Positions 28,700-37,251 are shown, counted from the stretch's first letter. The stretch: DNA of 64,000 bases from Halopseudomonas sp002296055 (GCF_050876985.1 NZ_JBPAPP010000001.1); one strand, 5' to 3'. Numbers and translations are program-made. The notes: generated by a model not told the origin, from the sequence alone.

Positions 28700-30835
28700 T
28701 TACTCGGTAATGCGGCGGAAGCCGTCGTTGAAGCGATCCAGATCGCGGTCAATAGTTTGGCTATAGAGCTGATAGTAGCGTGCCAGACGGGCGCCACCGT
28801 CACGGGTCAACGGGTTCCAGGCGAGGGTGCCAACCGATGTGGTGGAGCGAATAAAGAAGGCATCGAACGGCACCTGGATATAGACCCCCTTGTCGAAGCT
28901 ACCCTCACCAAACTCCTCTTTGGACACGTTGGTGATCGTAGCCCAGGCTCCCATCGCAAAGCCGTTGTCGAAGCGGCGCGACAGATCAAGAGTGGCGCCG
29001 TAATCGCCCGCAAGATAGCGGCCTACGCTACCCTTGGCCAACACATCATAGATGCCGGTTTGCAGGTAACCGGTAACGTGGCCGGTGAAGGTGGAGTAGT
29101 CTCGGAAGCTGAAGTCCTGCTCAAATCCACGTTGTTTGACCCAGTTAAAGTCTGCGCCGACCGCCCAGTTGGCGCCATAGGGGCGGTACAGGACCTCGCC
29201 ACCCACGCCACCATACATCCATTCGAGCAAGCCGGCGTAGCCCATGGCATAGATGTCGCGGCTCACTTGGTGCGTTTGCGTGTACTGCAGACGGCTCAGC
29301 TGCACGTCCGAGGTCGTGGCATAGGAGCGCACATCCGTGCGAACGCGCGGCAGGTTACTGGGCGCGTCGTACTCAAACTTGTCGTAGTTGTTAAGCAGGT
29401 TGACGCCCAGGCTGCCGTTTAGCCACTTGTTGTCATCAAAAAAGTAGCTGCCGTTGAATCTGAGCAAAAACTGGTAGAGCAGGAAACCATCGGGGCCACC
29501 AACGGTTTGGTTGTAGCCCAGGGAGGTGCCGTAGCTGTACTTGTCCAGCGGCGCTTCATACACAATATCCTCGTCCAGTACCGAGGGTGCTGCGTTGGCC
29601 ACCGCCTTGCGCAGAGTGTCCGCATCGACCTCGTTGCGCTCAAAGCGGCGCAGCGTTTCTGCGTTGACACTGGTTTGGCTTACATCCATACCCCAAGGTC
29701 GGTACACCAGGGTGTACCAATCGTAGCTGCCTTCGCCCAGGCTGTTGTCAAGCACGCGCGCTGCTCGGCCGACGCCCTGCGCGCGGTTGCGGTAGCGGGT
29801 TTGTTCGCCGCGGACGATAACCTCGTCGTTGTGCAGGGCGATCTGGTGAACGCTTATGCCAGCATTTTCGCTCAGTCGGCGGCTGACATCGTCCCAGTCG
29901 ACCTGCTCGCCTGTGACCCCAGCTGGCAACGGCTGGCGCGCTTCGGGTGCCGGGTCAAGAAACTTTTTCTGATCTGGCGTTTTCTTCAGATTGGTCTGAA
30001 TACTGATGCCGAACATGGCGGTGTTGCCACGTTCCCAGGCGGCGGTGAGGTCAACACCCTTGCCAAGGCGATAGGTCGCACCGAAGTTGATTGGGGAGTC
30101 CTGGTCTATTTGGTTGTTTAGGGGTTCGGATTGGTAGTCGTTGCCGTCCAGCTCAACTTTGATGCGTAGGCGTTCCCAAGGGGTTTGGTATTCCACGCCG
30201 CCAAAGACGCCTAGTGGGCCTTTGAAATAGCGATTTGTGCCAAGATCACCGGCTTGCGATACATCAGCAGTTACCTCTCCGCGATCGTTGAAGCTATCTT
30301 TAAACCAGCCAAGTGGGTTAGATATGCCGCCACGGTTGCCGATATAGCCCCAAGCTACCCCCAAACTTACATCTAGATCGTAGAAGCGCTTGTTGGCGAC
30401 AAAGTACTCACTGGAGAACAGACCCGTACCGCCAGCGTCTCGCATCCCAAAGGCGACTTGGGGCATCCAATAGCTTTCTTTCAATAGCCGTAGCTTGAAG
30501 TCGATGGCCTTGTCTTTAAAGCTCTGGTCGCCGCTGAGCTCTTCGGGGCCGTAGGCACGGTTGCTGATCGCAATATAGCGAATGGTCCCCTCTAGCCAAG
30601 GCAAAGGCTGGGCGGAGATGCTGTAGCGGCTATAGGGCTCTGTGCGATTGGCATTGAAACTGAGGTTGCCATCTTCTGCCATGCGCGCGGTTGGCGTTTG
30701 CAGCAGGCCCACGCCACCAAAGTCGCTTTGTGTGGTGCTGTAGCGGGTGTTTATATCGGCCACGGCACTGGCGGTGACCAGCAACAAGGGTGAGAGCGCT
30801 GCAGTTGACAGGCTAAGCAGTGATGGGCGCTGCAT
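28700..30835 (-). CDS. yjbH: YjbH/GfcD-type outer-membrane polysaccharide protein
   Basis: This is a 711-aa exported protein with a signal peptide (LLLVTASAVA) and a long beta-rich body, starting with the GGVGLLQTPTARMAEDG segment characteristic of YjbH (DUF940). E. coli YjbH and GfcD are outer-membrane proteins needed for exopolysaccharide or group-4 capsule. Its start overlaps the gfcC stop by one base (TAATG), giving tight coupling. Confidence 0.9.
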   Translation of the reverse strand: MQRPSLLSLSTAALSPLLLVTASAVADINTRYSTTQSDFGGVGLLQTPTARMAEDGNLSFNANRTEPYSRYSISAQPLPWLEGTIRYIAISNRAYGPEELSGDQSFKDKAIDFKLRLLKESYWMPQVAFGMRDAGGTGLFSSEYFVANKRFYDLDVSLGVAWGYIGNRGGISNPLGWFKDSFNDRGEVTADVSQAGDLGTNRYFKGPLGVFGGVEYQTPWERLRIKVELDGNDYQSEPLNNQIDQDSPINFGATYRLGKGVDLTAAWERGNTAMFGISIQTNLKKTPDQKKFLDPAPEARQPLPAGVTGEQVDWDDVSRRLSENAGISVHQIALHNDEVIVRGEQTRYRNRAQGVGRAARVLDNSLGEGSYDWYTLVYRPWGMDVSQTSVNAETLRRFERNEVDADTLRKAVANAAPSVLDEDIVYEAPLDKYSYGTSLGYNQTVGGPDGFLLYQFLLRFNGSYFFDDNKWLNGSLGVNLLNNYDKFEYDAPSNLPRVRTDVRSYATTSDVQLSRLQYTQTHQVSRDIYAMGYAGLLEWMYGGVGGEVLYRPYGANWAVGADFNWVKQRGFEQDFSFRDYSTFTGHVTGYLQTGIYDVLAKGSVGRYLAGDYGATLDLSRRFDNGFAMGAWATITNVSKEEFGEGSFDKGVYIQVPFDAFFIRSTTSVGTLAWNPLTRDGGARLARYYQLYSQTIDRDLDRFNDGFRRITE

Positions 30836-31614
30836 TACCTAACGCGCTCCTGTGCAGGGGTTTGGGTCGCGATAAAGGCAGCCATGTCCTCGTTGAATGC
30901 TTCAATGTTGCTGACTTCCGCCAGCAGCGCTTCGCTGAACGGCACGTACAAGGTGGCGCCAACGGCGACTGGCAGGGTTTGTTGGTTCCAGTAAGCCCTG
31001 CCCACCTTTTGCACCCTGCCATCGGGCTGGATGATGTAAAGACTGTCTGCGCTTGCCAGCGGATGAGGCGGGCAGTGTTGCAGATACTCGTGCGCGCTGC
31101 TGGTGTAGGCGAAAGCGAGCTGGCAGTTGGCCTGGACGGCACCCGTTACATTGATTGTGGTTGGCCGGGAGTCATAAAAGATCTTGTCGCCGGGCTCAAG
31201 TAGTGGGTTGTAGCGAATTAGGCGCTGCTTCAATGGGTTCATTTCGGCGGTAACGCGACCTGTTACGGGCATTGATTGGACTTGATTGATCAGGCGGTCA
31301 ATCAGAGCCAGTGCCGCGTCATCGGCCAGTAGGTGCGAGCGTACTTTGGCGCTACGCAGGTCAAACAGTAGGCCCACTTTGAGCTTTTGTTGAGCTGTTT
31401 TGGCGCTGTCGCGCTGCAGTGTAGCGCCAAGGTACCAGGCATCCGGGTTCACCTGCGCGGTCACGGACGCATCCAGCAAGCGTGTGTCGGGCTGCCATTG
31501 GTAGTCGCCAGGCTGCGCTACTGCGCCATTAACACTGAAGATGGGCGCTGCAAACAGCTGAAGTGGTAGTGACGCCAAGGTCAAAAGCAGCAGCCTAGCA
31601 ATCTTACTTTGCAT
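30835..31614 (-). CDS. gfcC: GfcC/YjbG-family periplasmic capsule protein
   Basis: The 259-aa protein has a signal peptide (LLLLTLASLPLQLFA) followed by VNGAVAQPGDYQW, as in the SLBB-related GfcC fold. E. coli GfcC is a periplasmic helper in group-4 capsule assembly. ATG 31614 overlaps the yjbF end by 11 bases; an ATG at 31647 would place charged residues before the signal peptide. It sits between yjbF and yjbH in the conserved F-G-H order. Confidence 0.88.
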   Translation of the reverse strand: MQSKIARLLLLTLASLPLQLFAAPIFSVNGAVAQPGDYQWQPDTRLLDASVTAQVNPDAWYLGATLQRDSAKTAQQKLKVGLLFDLRSAKVRSHLLADDAALALIDRLINQVQSMPVTGRVTAEMNPLKQRLIRYNPLLEPGDKIFYDSRPTTINVTGAVQANCQLAFAYTSSAHEYLQHCPPHPLASADSLYIIQPDGRVQKVGRAYWNQQTLPVAVGATLYVPFSEALLAEVSNIEAFNEDMAAFIATQTPAQERVR

Positions 31615-32275
31615 CCTTGCTGCCCTTGTGTGTGGTGATGACCTCAAACACCGGTAGCCCCGGTATTGGGTGCTGCAAGCTCCGTCGCACCTGGCCGGAG
31701 GCAGGGTCGACCCAGTACTGATTGAGCGCCGCGTAGCCTATTTCCGGCATCCAGATTTGCTCATCTATACGGCGATACTGCGCCGTATAGCCGAATAGCG
31801 TCAGCGCTTCAAGCGGGCCCACTGTGTAAGTGGCAACTTGGCTAATGCCGGTTTGATAGGTCAGAGGGAGGTCCACAGAACGGAAAGCCTGCTGTCCATC
31901 GGTTACGTGCAGTAAGCCACGGATAAAGGGGTCATCCTCCGCCAAGGGTTGAATAACGTCGGATTCAAGGCCGACAATCTGGCTGATACGACCATGGCAA
32001 GTGGCCACTTGTTCGCCAATTCCCCACCAATCTATGCATCCGCTGCTGCCGGCGGGTGCGACAAAAAGTGCCTCGGCCGCGCCGGCGCGGATTAGCATGC
32101 TGTCGCCCGGCACCTGCTGTACCTGACTATCTGAGATCTCGTTAACTTTGCCATTCCACGCCAAGCGAATGGTGTCGATGGAATTGGCGGTTAGCGAGTT
32201 GCAGCCAGTTAATGTTATTGCTGCTGCGGCCAATGTGCAGTAGCGCAGGGCGCGCGGTAGATACAAGTGCAGCAC
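31604..32275 (-). CDS. yjbF: YjbF/GfcB-family outer-membrane lipoprotein
   Basis: The 223-aa protein has a lipoprotein signal with lipobox ITLTGC, so Cys25 should be lipidated. The rest (TIRLAWNG near the N-terminus; GCIDWWGIGEQVATCHGRI; YTVGPLEALTLFGYTAQYRRI) fits the YjbF/GfcB family, encoded with YjbG and YjbH in exopolysaccharide operons. The mature form is periplasmic. It begins six bases after wza. Confidence 0.88.
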   Translation of the reverse strand: MLHLYLPRALRYCTLAAAAITLTGCNSLTANSIDTIRLAWNGKVNEISDSQVQQVPGDSMLIRAGAAEALFVAPAGSSGCIDWWGIGEQVATCHGRISQIVGLESDVIQPLAEDDPFIRGLLHVTDGQQAFRSVDLPLTYQTGISQVATYTVGPLEALTLFGYTAQYRRIDEQIWMPEIGYAALNQYWVDPASGQVRRSLQHPIPGLPVFEVITTHKGSKDAK

Positions 32276-32281
32276 CCTAGG

Positions 32282-33400
32282 TTAGTCGTTGTTGCTGAAA
32301 TCGTTGTAATCACTGCCGGCTCTGGCCGTCGTGCCAACCAGGGTGGCGCTCGGCAGCAACTGGCTGATAAAGCGGTTCCAGCGGGTGATGCCGGCTGCGC
32401 CAACAAACACAACGTCCTGCGGCTGCATTTCAAACTGGTCTGCCAAGATAAACGCTGAAGGGGACTGGGCGTTCAGTTGAAACACGGTGGCCTTGTCTGT
32501 CTCCAGGTTTTCTACGCCTCGAATGACGTATACCTCACGGCCGCTGGAGGTGGTCGGGGAGGGGCCGCCCACAGTGGCCAGAACTTCACTCAGCGTCATG
32601 CGACTAGTGCTGTAGGCCAGCGCGGTGGGGCGTGGCACCTCACCCATTACAAACACCTTCCGAGCGTCGTTCAGGCCAAAGTGCAGCTTGTCGCCATCTT
32701 TAAGGTAAATGTTGCCCACCGCGGTGGGGTGGCCGGTCAGGTAATCGTAATCCAACGTGTAGACTTGCCCGTCCCGTAGAATCTGCAGGCGAGATAGGTC
32801 TGCCCTAGCTTGGTCTATGCCGGCCTCGCCCACTGCCTGCAGCAGCGTGAGCGGTTGCGAGTTAATGGCCCTGAAGCCGGGTTCGATAAAGGCGCCGCTG
32901 AGGGTTACCTTCTGGCTGTTGTATTCGAGAATGTTGACATCAACCTGAGGCTGCTCGATATAGCGAGCCAGTCGGTCAGAAATTAGCTTGCGCAGCTCCT
33001 CCTGAGTCAATCCGGCAACCTTGACGTTGCCAATAAACGGATAGAACAGGGTGCCATCGTCGCGTACCACCCGCGCGTTGGCGGAAGAGGGCTGTTGCTG
33101 GCCCCCGGGGATGGTCAGTTCCGGATGGTCCCACACGGTGATGAACAGTGCGTCATTGGGGCCAAGGCGGTAATTTTCTGGCTGGTAGTCCAGTAGCGTT
33201 TGCGGGATCTCGCGCTCTGGGCGCACGACGTTTTCCTGCGCCAGCACCTTCGGGGTGATTTGCACCATCTCAACCATACTTGCCTCGACAGAGTCATCGG
33301 CTATCAGGCGGTCCGTGTCCATATGCATGCCGGGAGAAAACATGCAGGCCTGCAAAAGCAGTGTCGATGCGCCTAGCGCGCCAAGGGCAATACGGTTCAT
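32282..33400 (-). CDS. wza: Wza-family polysaccharide export outer-membrane lipoprotein
   Basis: Wza/GfcE forms the octameric outer-membrane channel for capsule. The 372-aa protein has a lipobox LLQAC (Cys19) and the poly-export domain beginning LGPNDALFITVWDHPEL. Two SLBB domains follow (VTLSGAFIEPGF; VFVMGEVPRPTALAY). The C-terminal amphipathic helix ITRWNRFISQLLPS should span the outer membrane. Its inner-membrane partner is the Wzc kinase encoded at the right end of the window. A terminator-like hairpin separates it from the upstream small gene. Confidence 0.95.
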   Translation of the reverse strand: MNRIALGALGASTLLLQACMFSPGMHMDTDRLIADDSVEASMVEMVQITPKVLAQENVVRPEREIPQTLLDYQPENYRLGPNDALFITVWDHPELTIPGGQQQPSSANARVVRDDGTLFYPFIGNVKVAGLTQEELRKLISDRLARYIEQPQVDVNILEYNSQKVTLSGAFIEPGFRAINSQPLTLLQAVGEAGIDQARADLSRLQILRDGQVYTLDYDYLTGHPTAVGNIYLKDGDKLHFGLNDARKVFVMGEVPRPTALAYSTSRMTLSEVLATVGGPSPTTSSGREVYVIRGVENLETDKATVFQLNAQSPSAFILADQFEMQPQDVVFVGAAGITRWNRFISQLLPSATLVGTTARAGSDYNDFSNND

Positions 33401-33442
33401 GGGCTATGTCTTGTATTTAAGTGGGCTAGTGAAGCGGTTGTG

Positions 33443-33483
33443 CAAAAAAAAGCCACCCGCAGTATAAGTGTGGGTGGCTTTTG
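33443..33483 (-). terminator. Intergenic terminator/attenuator before wza
   Basis: On the minus strand AGCCACCC (33479-33472) pairs with GGGTGGCT (33458-33451) and is followed by eight T residues. It is a strong intrinsic terminator placed between the GfcA-like gene and wza, inside what otherwise looks like one operon. It should make the first gene's transcript more abundant than the rest unless read through. Confidence 0.88.
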
Positions 33484-33502
33484 ATCCTAGGTTAGCCCGG
33501 GA

Positions 33503-33829
33503 TCACGGGGTAGTGCCGGTAGTACCGGTAGTGCCGGTGGTTTCGTCGCCGTCATCGTCTTGCGAGGCTGCAACGCCAGCACCAACTGCAACAGCGCCCA
33601 AACCTACACCAGCGAGGCCGCCGAGGCCTCCGGCGGCTGCGCCAGCACCTGCGCCCGCTCCAGCACCTGCGCCAGCACCCGTTCCAGCGCCCGCTGCACC
33701 AGTGCCGGTGCCGGTGCCAGCTCCGCCACCTGCAGCGCCACCGCTGCCATCAGCAGGCGTTTGGGCAAAAGTTGCGCCGGAGGCGAGCAACAGGCCGCTG
33801 GCAATCAGTGCAAGTACTTGTTTATTCAT
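33503..33829 (-). CDS. GfcA/YjbE-like Gly/Ala/Thr-rich secreted protein
   Basis: The 108-aa precursor has a signal peptide cleaved after ATFA. About 60 residues of Gly/Ala/Thr repeats (GAGAGAGAGAG) follow, then a short hydrophobic Gly/Val/Ala segment and an acidic then TTGTTGTTGTTP tail. E. coli GfcA and YjbE share this unusual composition and are the first genes of the gfc and yjb operons. Function is unknown. A good Shine-Dalgarno (GGAGACGAGTT-ATG) and a perfect -10 box lie upstream. Confidence 0.8.
   Translation of the reverse strand: MNKQVLALIASGLLLASGATFAQTPADGSGGAAGGGAGTGTGTGAAGAGTGAGAGAGAGAGAGAAAGGLGGLAGVGLGAVAVGAGVAASQDDDGDETTGTTGTTGTTP
33641..33710. repeat. GC-rich short-unit repeats inside the GfcA-like gene
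   Basis: CAGCACCTGCGCC occurs twice and related CCAGC/GCCC units fill the stretch that encodes the Gly-Ala run. The reading frame stays open whenever whole codons are gained or lost, so its length may vary between strains. Confidence 0.6.
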
Positions 33830-33865
33830 AACTCGTCTCCTTGTTACATGGGAAATACGACTTGG

Positions 33866-33893
33866 ATTATACGCAGATAGGGGTGAATGAAAA
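33866..33893 (-). promoter_or_regulatory. Sigma-70-type promoter of the export operon
   Basis: On the minus strand a perfect -10 TATAAT (33871-33866) is 16 bases from a -35-like TTTTCA (33893-33888). Transcription would begin near 33859, giving a leader of about 30 bases before the GfcA-like start codon. Confidence 0.65.
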
Positions 33894-34377
33894 CCCCCTA
33901 AACAGAGCCTTGTTGCATAAGTGTATTCACGTCACTCTTTACGCATCAGCTCAGCCTGTGTCGCGCAGACCAGAGCGGGCCGCGTCAAGGCCTCACTATA
34001 GCGGGCTGGTAAGTCGGTTTTGTGGCAGCAGATAGTCTGTGGGTTTTATTTCGTTTTGTGAGTCTAGTCGCAAATGTCAGTGCAGTGCGGCGTAAAACCT
34101 GTCCGGCTGTTGTCAGGACATGCTGTGCCCGCTGATGTTCGAAGTGGTGCGTCAATAACTTTTGGACTGTCTCTGTGCGCCAGGTGACGACCTATTTGGC
34201 CCGCTGAGACCATGTGTTGTCTGGGTAGTCAAGTCTTGTCCGGTTGGTGGGGTGATGGCTATGATGGCACAGCCGTCCTTACCAGAAAGTGTGCGAGGTG
34301 GTGTCATCATGCGCGAGGCAAGGGCCAATTCACCGTGTTTAGTTAAGAGCGACGGCAATGTTCGCTCGGGTGACAGG
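33894..34377. other. Intergenic region between export operon and rfaH
   Basis: About 480 bases separate the promoter of the GfcA-like gene from the chosen rfaH start. It has mixed composition, and short open frames cross it without ribosome-binding sites. I looked for the RfaH recruitment sequence (ops, GGCGGTAGCGT) on both strands here and did not see it. A promoter for rfaH is expected but not identified. Confidence 0.4.
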
Positions 34378-34950
34378 ATGTCCGGAAATAACGTCAACAG
34401 CGCGTCTAGCTGGTATTTGATTCAATGCAAGCCCCGTCAGGATGAGCGGGCAGAAGAGAATCTGCGCAACCAGTCCTTCACATGTTACCGCCCCCAGCGC
34501 CGCATGCAGCACATCAAACGCGGCAAGCAAGTCGAGGCTGTCGAGTCACTCTTTCCCGGTTACCTGTTTGTTCGCCTGGATCGTTTGCAGGACAACTGGT
34601 ACTCCATCCGCTCAACCCGTGGGGTGGCCCGCCTGGTGGCTTTTGGTACTGAGCCGGCGGTGGTGCCAGCTGAGTTGGTAGAGTACCTGCACGCGCACGA
34701 ATGTGACGTCCCTGTGGCTTGTCAGTTTTCATGCGGGGATTCCGTTCGCATCACTGAAGGCCCCTTTAGCGAGCTTGAGGCGATTTTTTTGCGCAATGAT
34801 GGTGACGAACGCGCCATTTTATTGCTTACGCTGCTGCATCGTGAGCAGCGTTTGAAAATGCCATTACGCTGTATCCAAGCCTCTGGCCAGAGGTCTCAAG
34901 CTCAGAAAGCTTGCCACTCTGCGGGGTTGCCTGGCGCGAAATATGCCTAA
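34378..34950 (+). CDS. rfaH: RfaH-type transcription antiterminator (NusG paralogue)
   Basis: RfaH travels with RNA polymerase and ribosomes to allow expression of long, horizontally acquired operons. The 190-aa protein starts with a NusG-like domain (SSWYLIQCKPRQDERAEENL; SLFPGYLFVRLD; VAFGTEPAVVP), and a KOW-type C-terminal domain (GDSVRITEGPFSELEAIF) follows. The start at ATG 34378 gives the normal RfaH length; a longer frame begins at 34162. It is divergent from the capsule export operon, so it may act on that operon and on the 22-kb locus further right. Confidence 0.87.
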   Translation: MSGNNVNSASSWYLIQCKPRQDERAEENLRNQSFTCYRPQRRMQHIKRGKQVEAVESLFPGYLFVRLDRLQDNWYSIRSTRGVARLVAFGTEPAVVPAELVEYLHAHECDVPVACQFSCGDSVRITEGPFSELEAIFLRNDGDERAILLLTLLHREQRLKMPLRCIQASGQRSQAQKACHSAGLPGAKYA

Positions 34951-35037
34951 TACTTCTAAGCACTGAGGTTGCACCCGCCCGAGCGTCTTAATCTTTGCTC
35001 AACCCGAATTTCGTTTATAGACAAAGGATAGTTACCT

Positions 35038-35931
35038 GTGACAGTCAAAACAGCTGTTCTCCCCGTTGCCGGTCTCGGCACGCGCTTTCTTCCCGCCAGC
35101 AAGGCTATTCCCAAGGAAATGATCACGGTTGTCGACAAGCCCATCATCCAATATGTGGTGGATGAAGCCGTGCGTGCTGGCATCAAGCAGATTGTATTGG
35201 TCAATCACTCGGCCAAGCGGGCAATCGAAGACCACTTTGATGTGCATTACGAGCTGGAGACCGAGCTGGAGCGCCGCGGCAAGAAGGAGTTGTTGCAGGT
35301 CATGCGGTCTATTTTGCCGTCCGATGTACGGGTGATCAGCGTGCGTCAGGGCAAGGCACTCGGTTTGGGTCACGCCGTGATGTGCGCGCGCGAAGTTGTT
35401 GGTGATGCCCCCTTTGCTGTGATGTTGCCCGATGTGCTGGTTGATGCCGAGCTGCAGCCGGCCGGCACCGCCCCTGATTTGGCCGCTATGGTGCAACGCT
35501 ACCAATCCAGCCAGCGTGCACAGATCATGGTTGAGCAGGTGCCCATGGACAAAGTTTCGCAGTACGGGGTGGTTGCGCTGGATGGTAGTGCGCCGGCGGC
35601 TGGCACCAGCCAGGTAATGACCGGCGTAGTAGAGAAGCCCGCGCAAGCGGACGCTCCTTCAGACCTCGCCGTGGTAGGTCGTTATATTTTGCCCGCCCGC
35701 ATTTTCGAGCTGCTGGCTGATACCGCGCCCGGTGCGGGTAACGAAATTCAGCTGACTGACGCCATTGCCACGCTGATGCAAGAACAGGCGGTCGAAGCCT
35801 ACCGTATGCAGGGCGTAACCTATGATTGCGGTAGCAAAATCGGCTATCTGCAGGCGACTTTGGCCTATGCGCAGCGTCATCCGCAGGTCGGCGCCGAGTT
35901 TGTCGAGCTGCTACGACAATGTAACAACTGA
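35038..35931 (+). CDS. galU: UTP-glucose-1-phosphate uridylyltransferase
   Basis: GalU makes UDP-glucose from glucose-1-phosphate and UTP. The 297-aa protein has the nucleotidyltransferase motif GLGTRFLPASKAIPKEM, and EKP (VVEKPAQ) further on. It starts at GTG 35038, preceded by AAGGA. UDP-glucose is the precursor for GalE and possibly for the WcaJ-type initiating transferase encoded nearby. It is followed after 15 bases by a dehydrogenase-like gene. Confidence 0.93.
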   Translation: MTVKTAVLPVAGLGTRFLPASKAIPKEMITVVDKPIIQYVVDEAVRAGIKQIVLVNHSAKRAIEDHFDVHYELETELERRGKKELLQVMRSILPSDVRVISVRQGKALGLGHAVMCAREVVGDAPFAVMLPDVLVDAELQPAGTAPDLAAMVQRYQSSQRAQIMVEQVPMDKVSQYGVVALDGSAPAAGTSQVMTGVVEKPAQADAPSDLAVVGRYILPARIFELLADTAPGAGNEIQLTDAIATLMQEQAVEAYRMQGVTYDCGSKIGYLQATLAYAQRHPQVGAEFVELLRQCNN

Positions 35932-35946
35932 CGCGGAGCGGTTATC

Positions 35947-37233
35947 GTGCATATCGATCTTTATGGCGACACCCTTTCTGCACTGGTGACGGCAGGCAGT
36001 TTAGCCTCGACCGGACACAACGTTGTGTTGCGAATGCCGCAAGGGCGCGTGCGACAGCAGATTATCGCCAACAAGGCAGCCTACAGTGAACCGGGGCTAC
36101 GGCGCCTGATTAGCGATGGCCACACATCCGGGCGCCTGGTTTATGGCGATTTTGATGGCTTGCCCGGCGCCGACAGTCGGGCCGTGTTCCTGGCGCTGGA
36201 TACCCACGAGTCGGCATTGGCAGAGAAGATTGTCGGCCGCCTGTCGCAGATCCCGGATCGCGGTTGGCTGGTGGTCAACCAAAGTCCGTTTGCGGTGGGG
36301 TTTACCGAGCACCTCGAATCGCTGTTGTGTACTGATGGAGGGGCTACGCGGCGCTCAGTTGTTGCGCTGCCTGACTTTCTGCAGGAAGGGACGGCGCTCG
36401 ATGGCATGCTCAAGCCACCGCAGATTATCCTCGGGTGCAGCGACGGGCATGCCGAGTTGTTGGTAAAAGAGATTTTCCGTCCCTTTAATCGTGACCGCGA
36501 CCACTTTCTGGTTATGAGCCCTCGCGAGGCAGAGTTCACCAAGCTGGCCATTACCGGGATGCTGGTGACTCGCATCAGCTTCATGAACGACATGGCGAAC
36601 CTAGCTGACTCGTTAGGTATTGATATCGAGAACGTACGCCAGGGTGTGGCGGCCGATCCGCGTATTGGCCCTGCGTATCTCTATCCCGGGGTTGGCTTCG
36701 GCGGCCCCGGCTTCTCGACCAACGTGATCAACCTGGTGGACACCCTGGACGCCTCGGGTGTGGGCTCATCGCTGCTGAATCAGGTTATCGAGATCAACGA
36801 GCGTCAGAAGGAATACCTGTTTCGTCGACTCTGGCAGCACTATCACACAGACCTTAAAGGCCGCACTGTCGCCATCTGGGGCGCTGCCTTCAAGCCGGAA
36901 ACCGGGCGTATCGATAACGCCCCCATTATTCGCATTCTCGAAGCGCTCTGGGCGCAGGGAGCCAAGGCTCGCGTGCATGACCCAGAAGCGCTTCCGGCGC
37001 TGCTGGAGCGCTTTGGGCACCATCCGGGCTTGCACTACGCGAGCCATCCCTATGCGGCGGCAGATGGTGCAGATGCCCTCTTGGTACTCACCCAATGGAA
37101 AGCCTATTGGAGTCCCGACCTGGACCGCCTGCGTAAAGGCATGAAGCAACCGGTCATTTTTGATGGCCGCAACATGTATGACCCTGCCTATATGCGCGAG
37201 CACGGTTTTACCTACTACGGAGTGGGGCGCTAA
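35947..37233 (+). CDS. UDP-glucose dehydrogenase homologue lacking catalytic residues
   Basis: This 428-aa protein aligns along its length with UDP-glucose/GDP-mannose dehydrogenases, which oxidise C6 through an active-site Cys. The usual GGSCFPKD motif reads GGPGFSTN here (residues 252-259), so the catalytic Cys is Gly255 and the catalytic Asp is Asn259. The invariant Lys is kept (Lys199), but the Asn four residues on is Thr203. The N-terminal GxGYVG dinucleotide loop reads YGDTLSA. The reading frame is intact, so it is not a recent pseudogene. I infer a non-oxidising or regulatory role. It lies between galU and pgi. Confidence 0.85.
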   Translation: MHIDLYGDTLSALVTAGSLASTGHNVVLRMPQGRVRQQIIANKAAYSEPGLRRLISDGHTSGRLVYGDFDGLPGADSRAVFLALDTHESALAEKIVGRLSQIPDRGWLVVNQSPFAVGFTEHLESLLCTDGGATRRSVVALPDFLQEGTALDGMLKPPQIILGCSDGHAELLVKEIFRPFNRDRDHFLVMSPREAEFTKLAITGMLVTRISFMNDMANLADSLGIDIENVRQGVAADPRIGPAYLYPGVGFGGPGFSTNVINLVDTLDASGVGSSLLNQVIEINERQKEYLFRRLWQHYHTDLKGRTVAIWGAAFKPETGRIDNAPIIRILEALWAQGAKARVHDPEALPALLERFGHHPGLHYASHPYAAADGADALLVLTQWKAYWSPDLDRLRKGMKQPVIFDGRNMYDPAYMREHGFTYYGVGR

Positions 37234-37251
37234 GCCCGGAGGGATGCCGAT

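Noticed and set aside
33641..33710. Repeat array resembling a CRISPR or minisatellite
   Set aside because: Units are short, uneven, without spacers, and translate into the Gly-Ala run of a coding gene; no cas genes are present.
33560..33880. Plus-strand frame rich in Cys/Ser/Ala opposite the GfcA-like gene
   Set aside because: It is the complementary reading of the Gly-Ala repeats; the minus-strand gene has a signal peptide, Shine-Dalgarno and promoter.
34162..34377. N-terminal extension of the rfaH frame
   Set aside because: RfaH proteins begin with the NusG-like WYL segment; the extra 72 residues show no domain and would make the protein unusually long.
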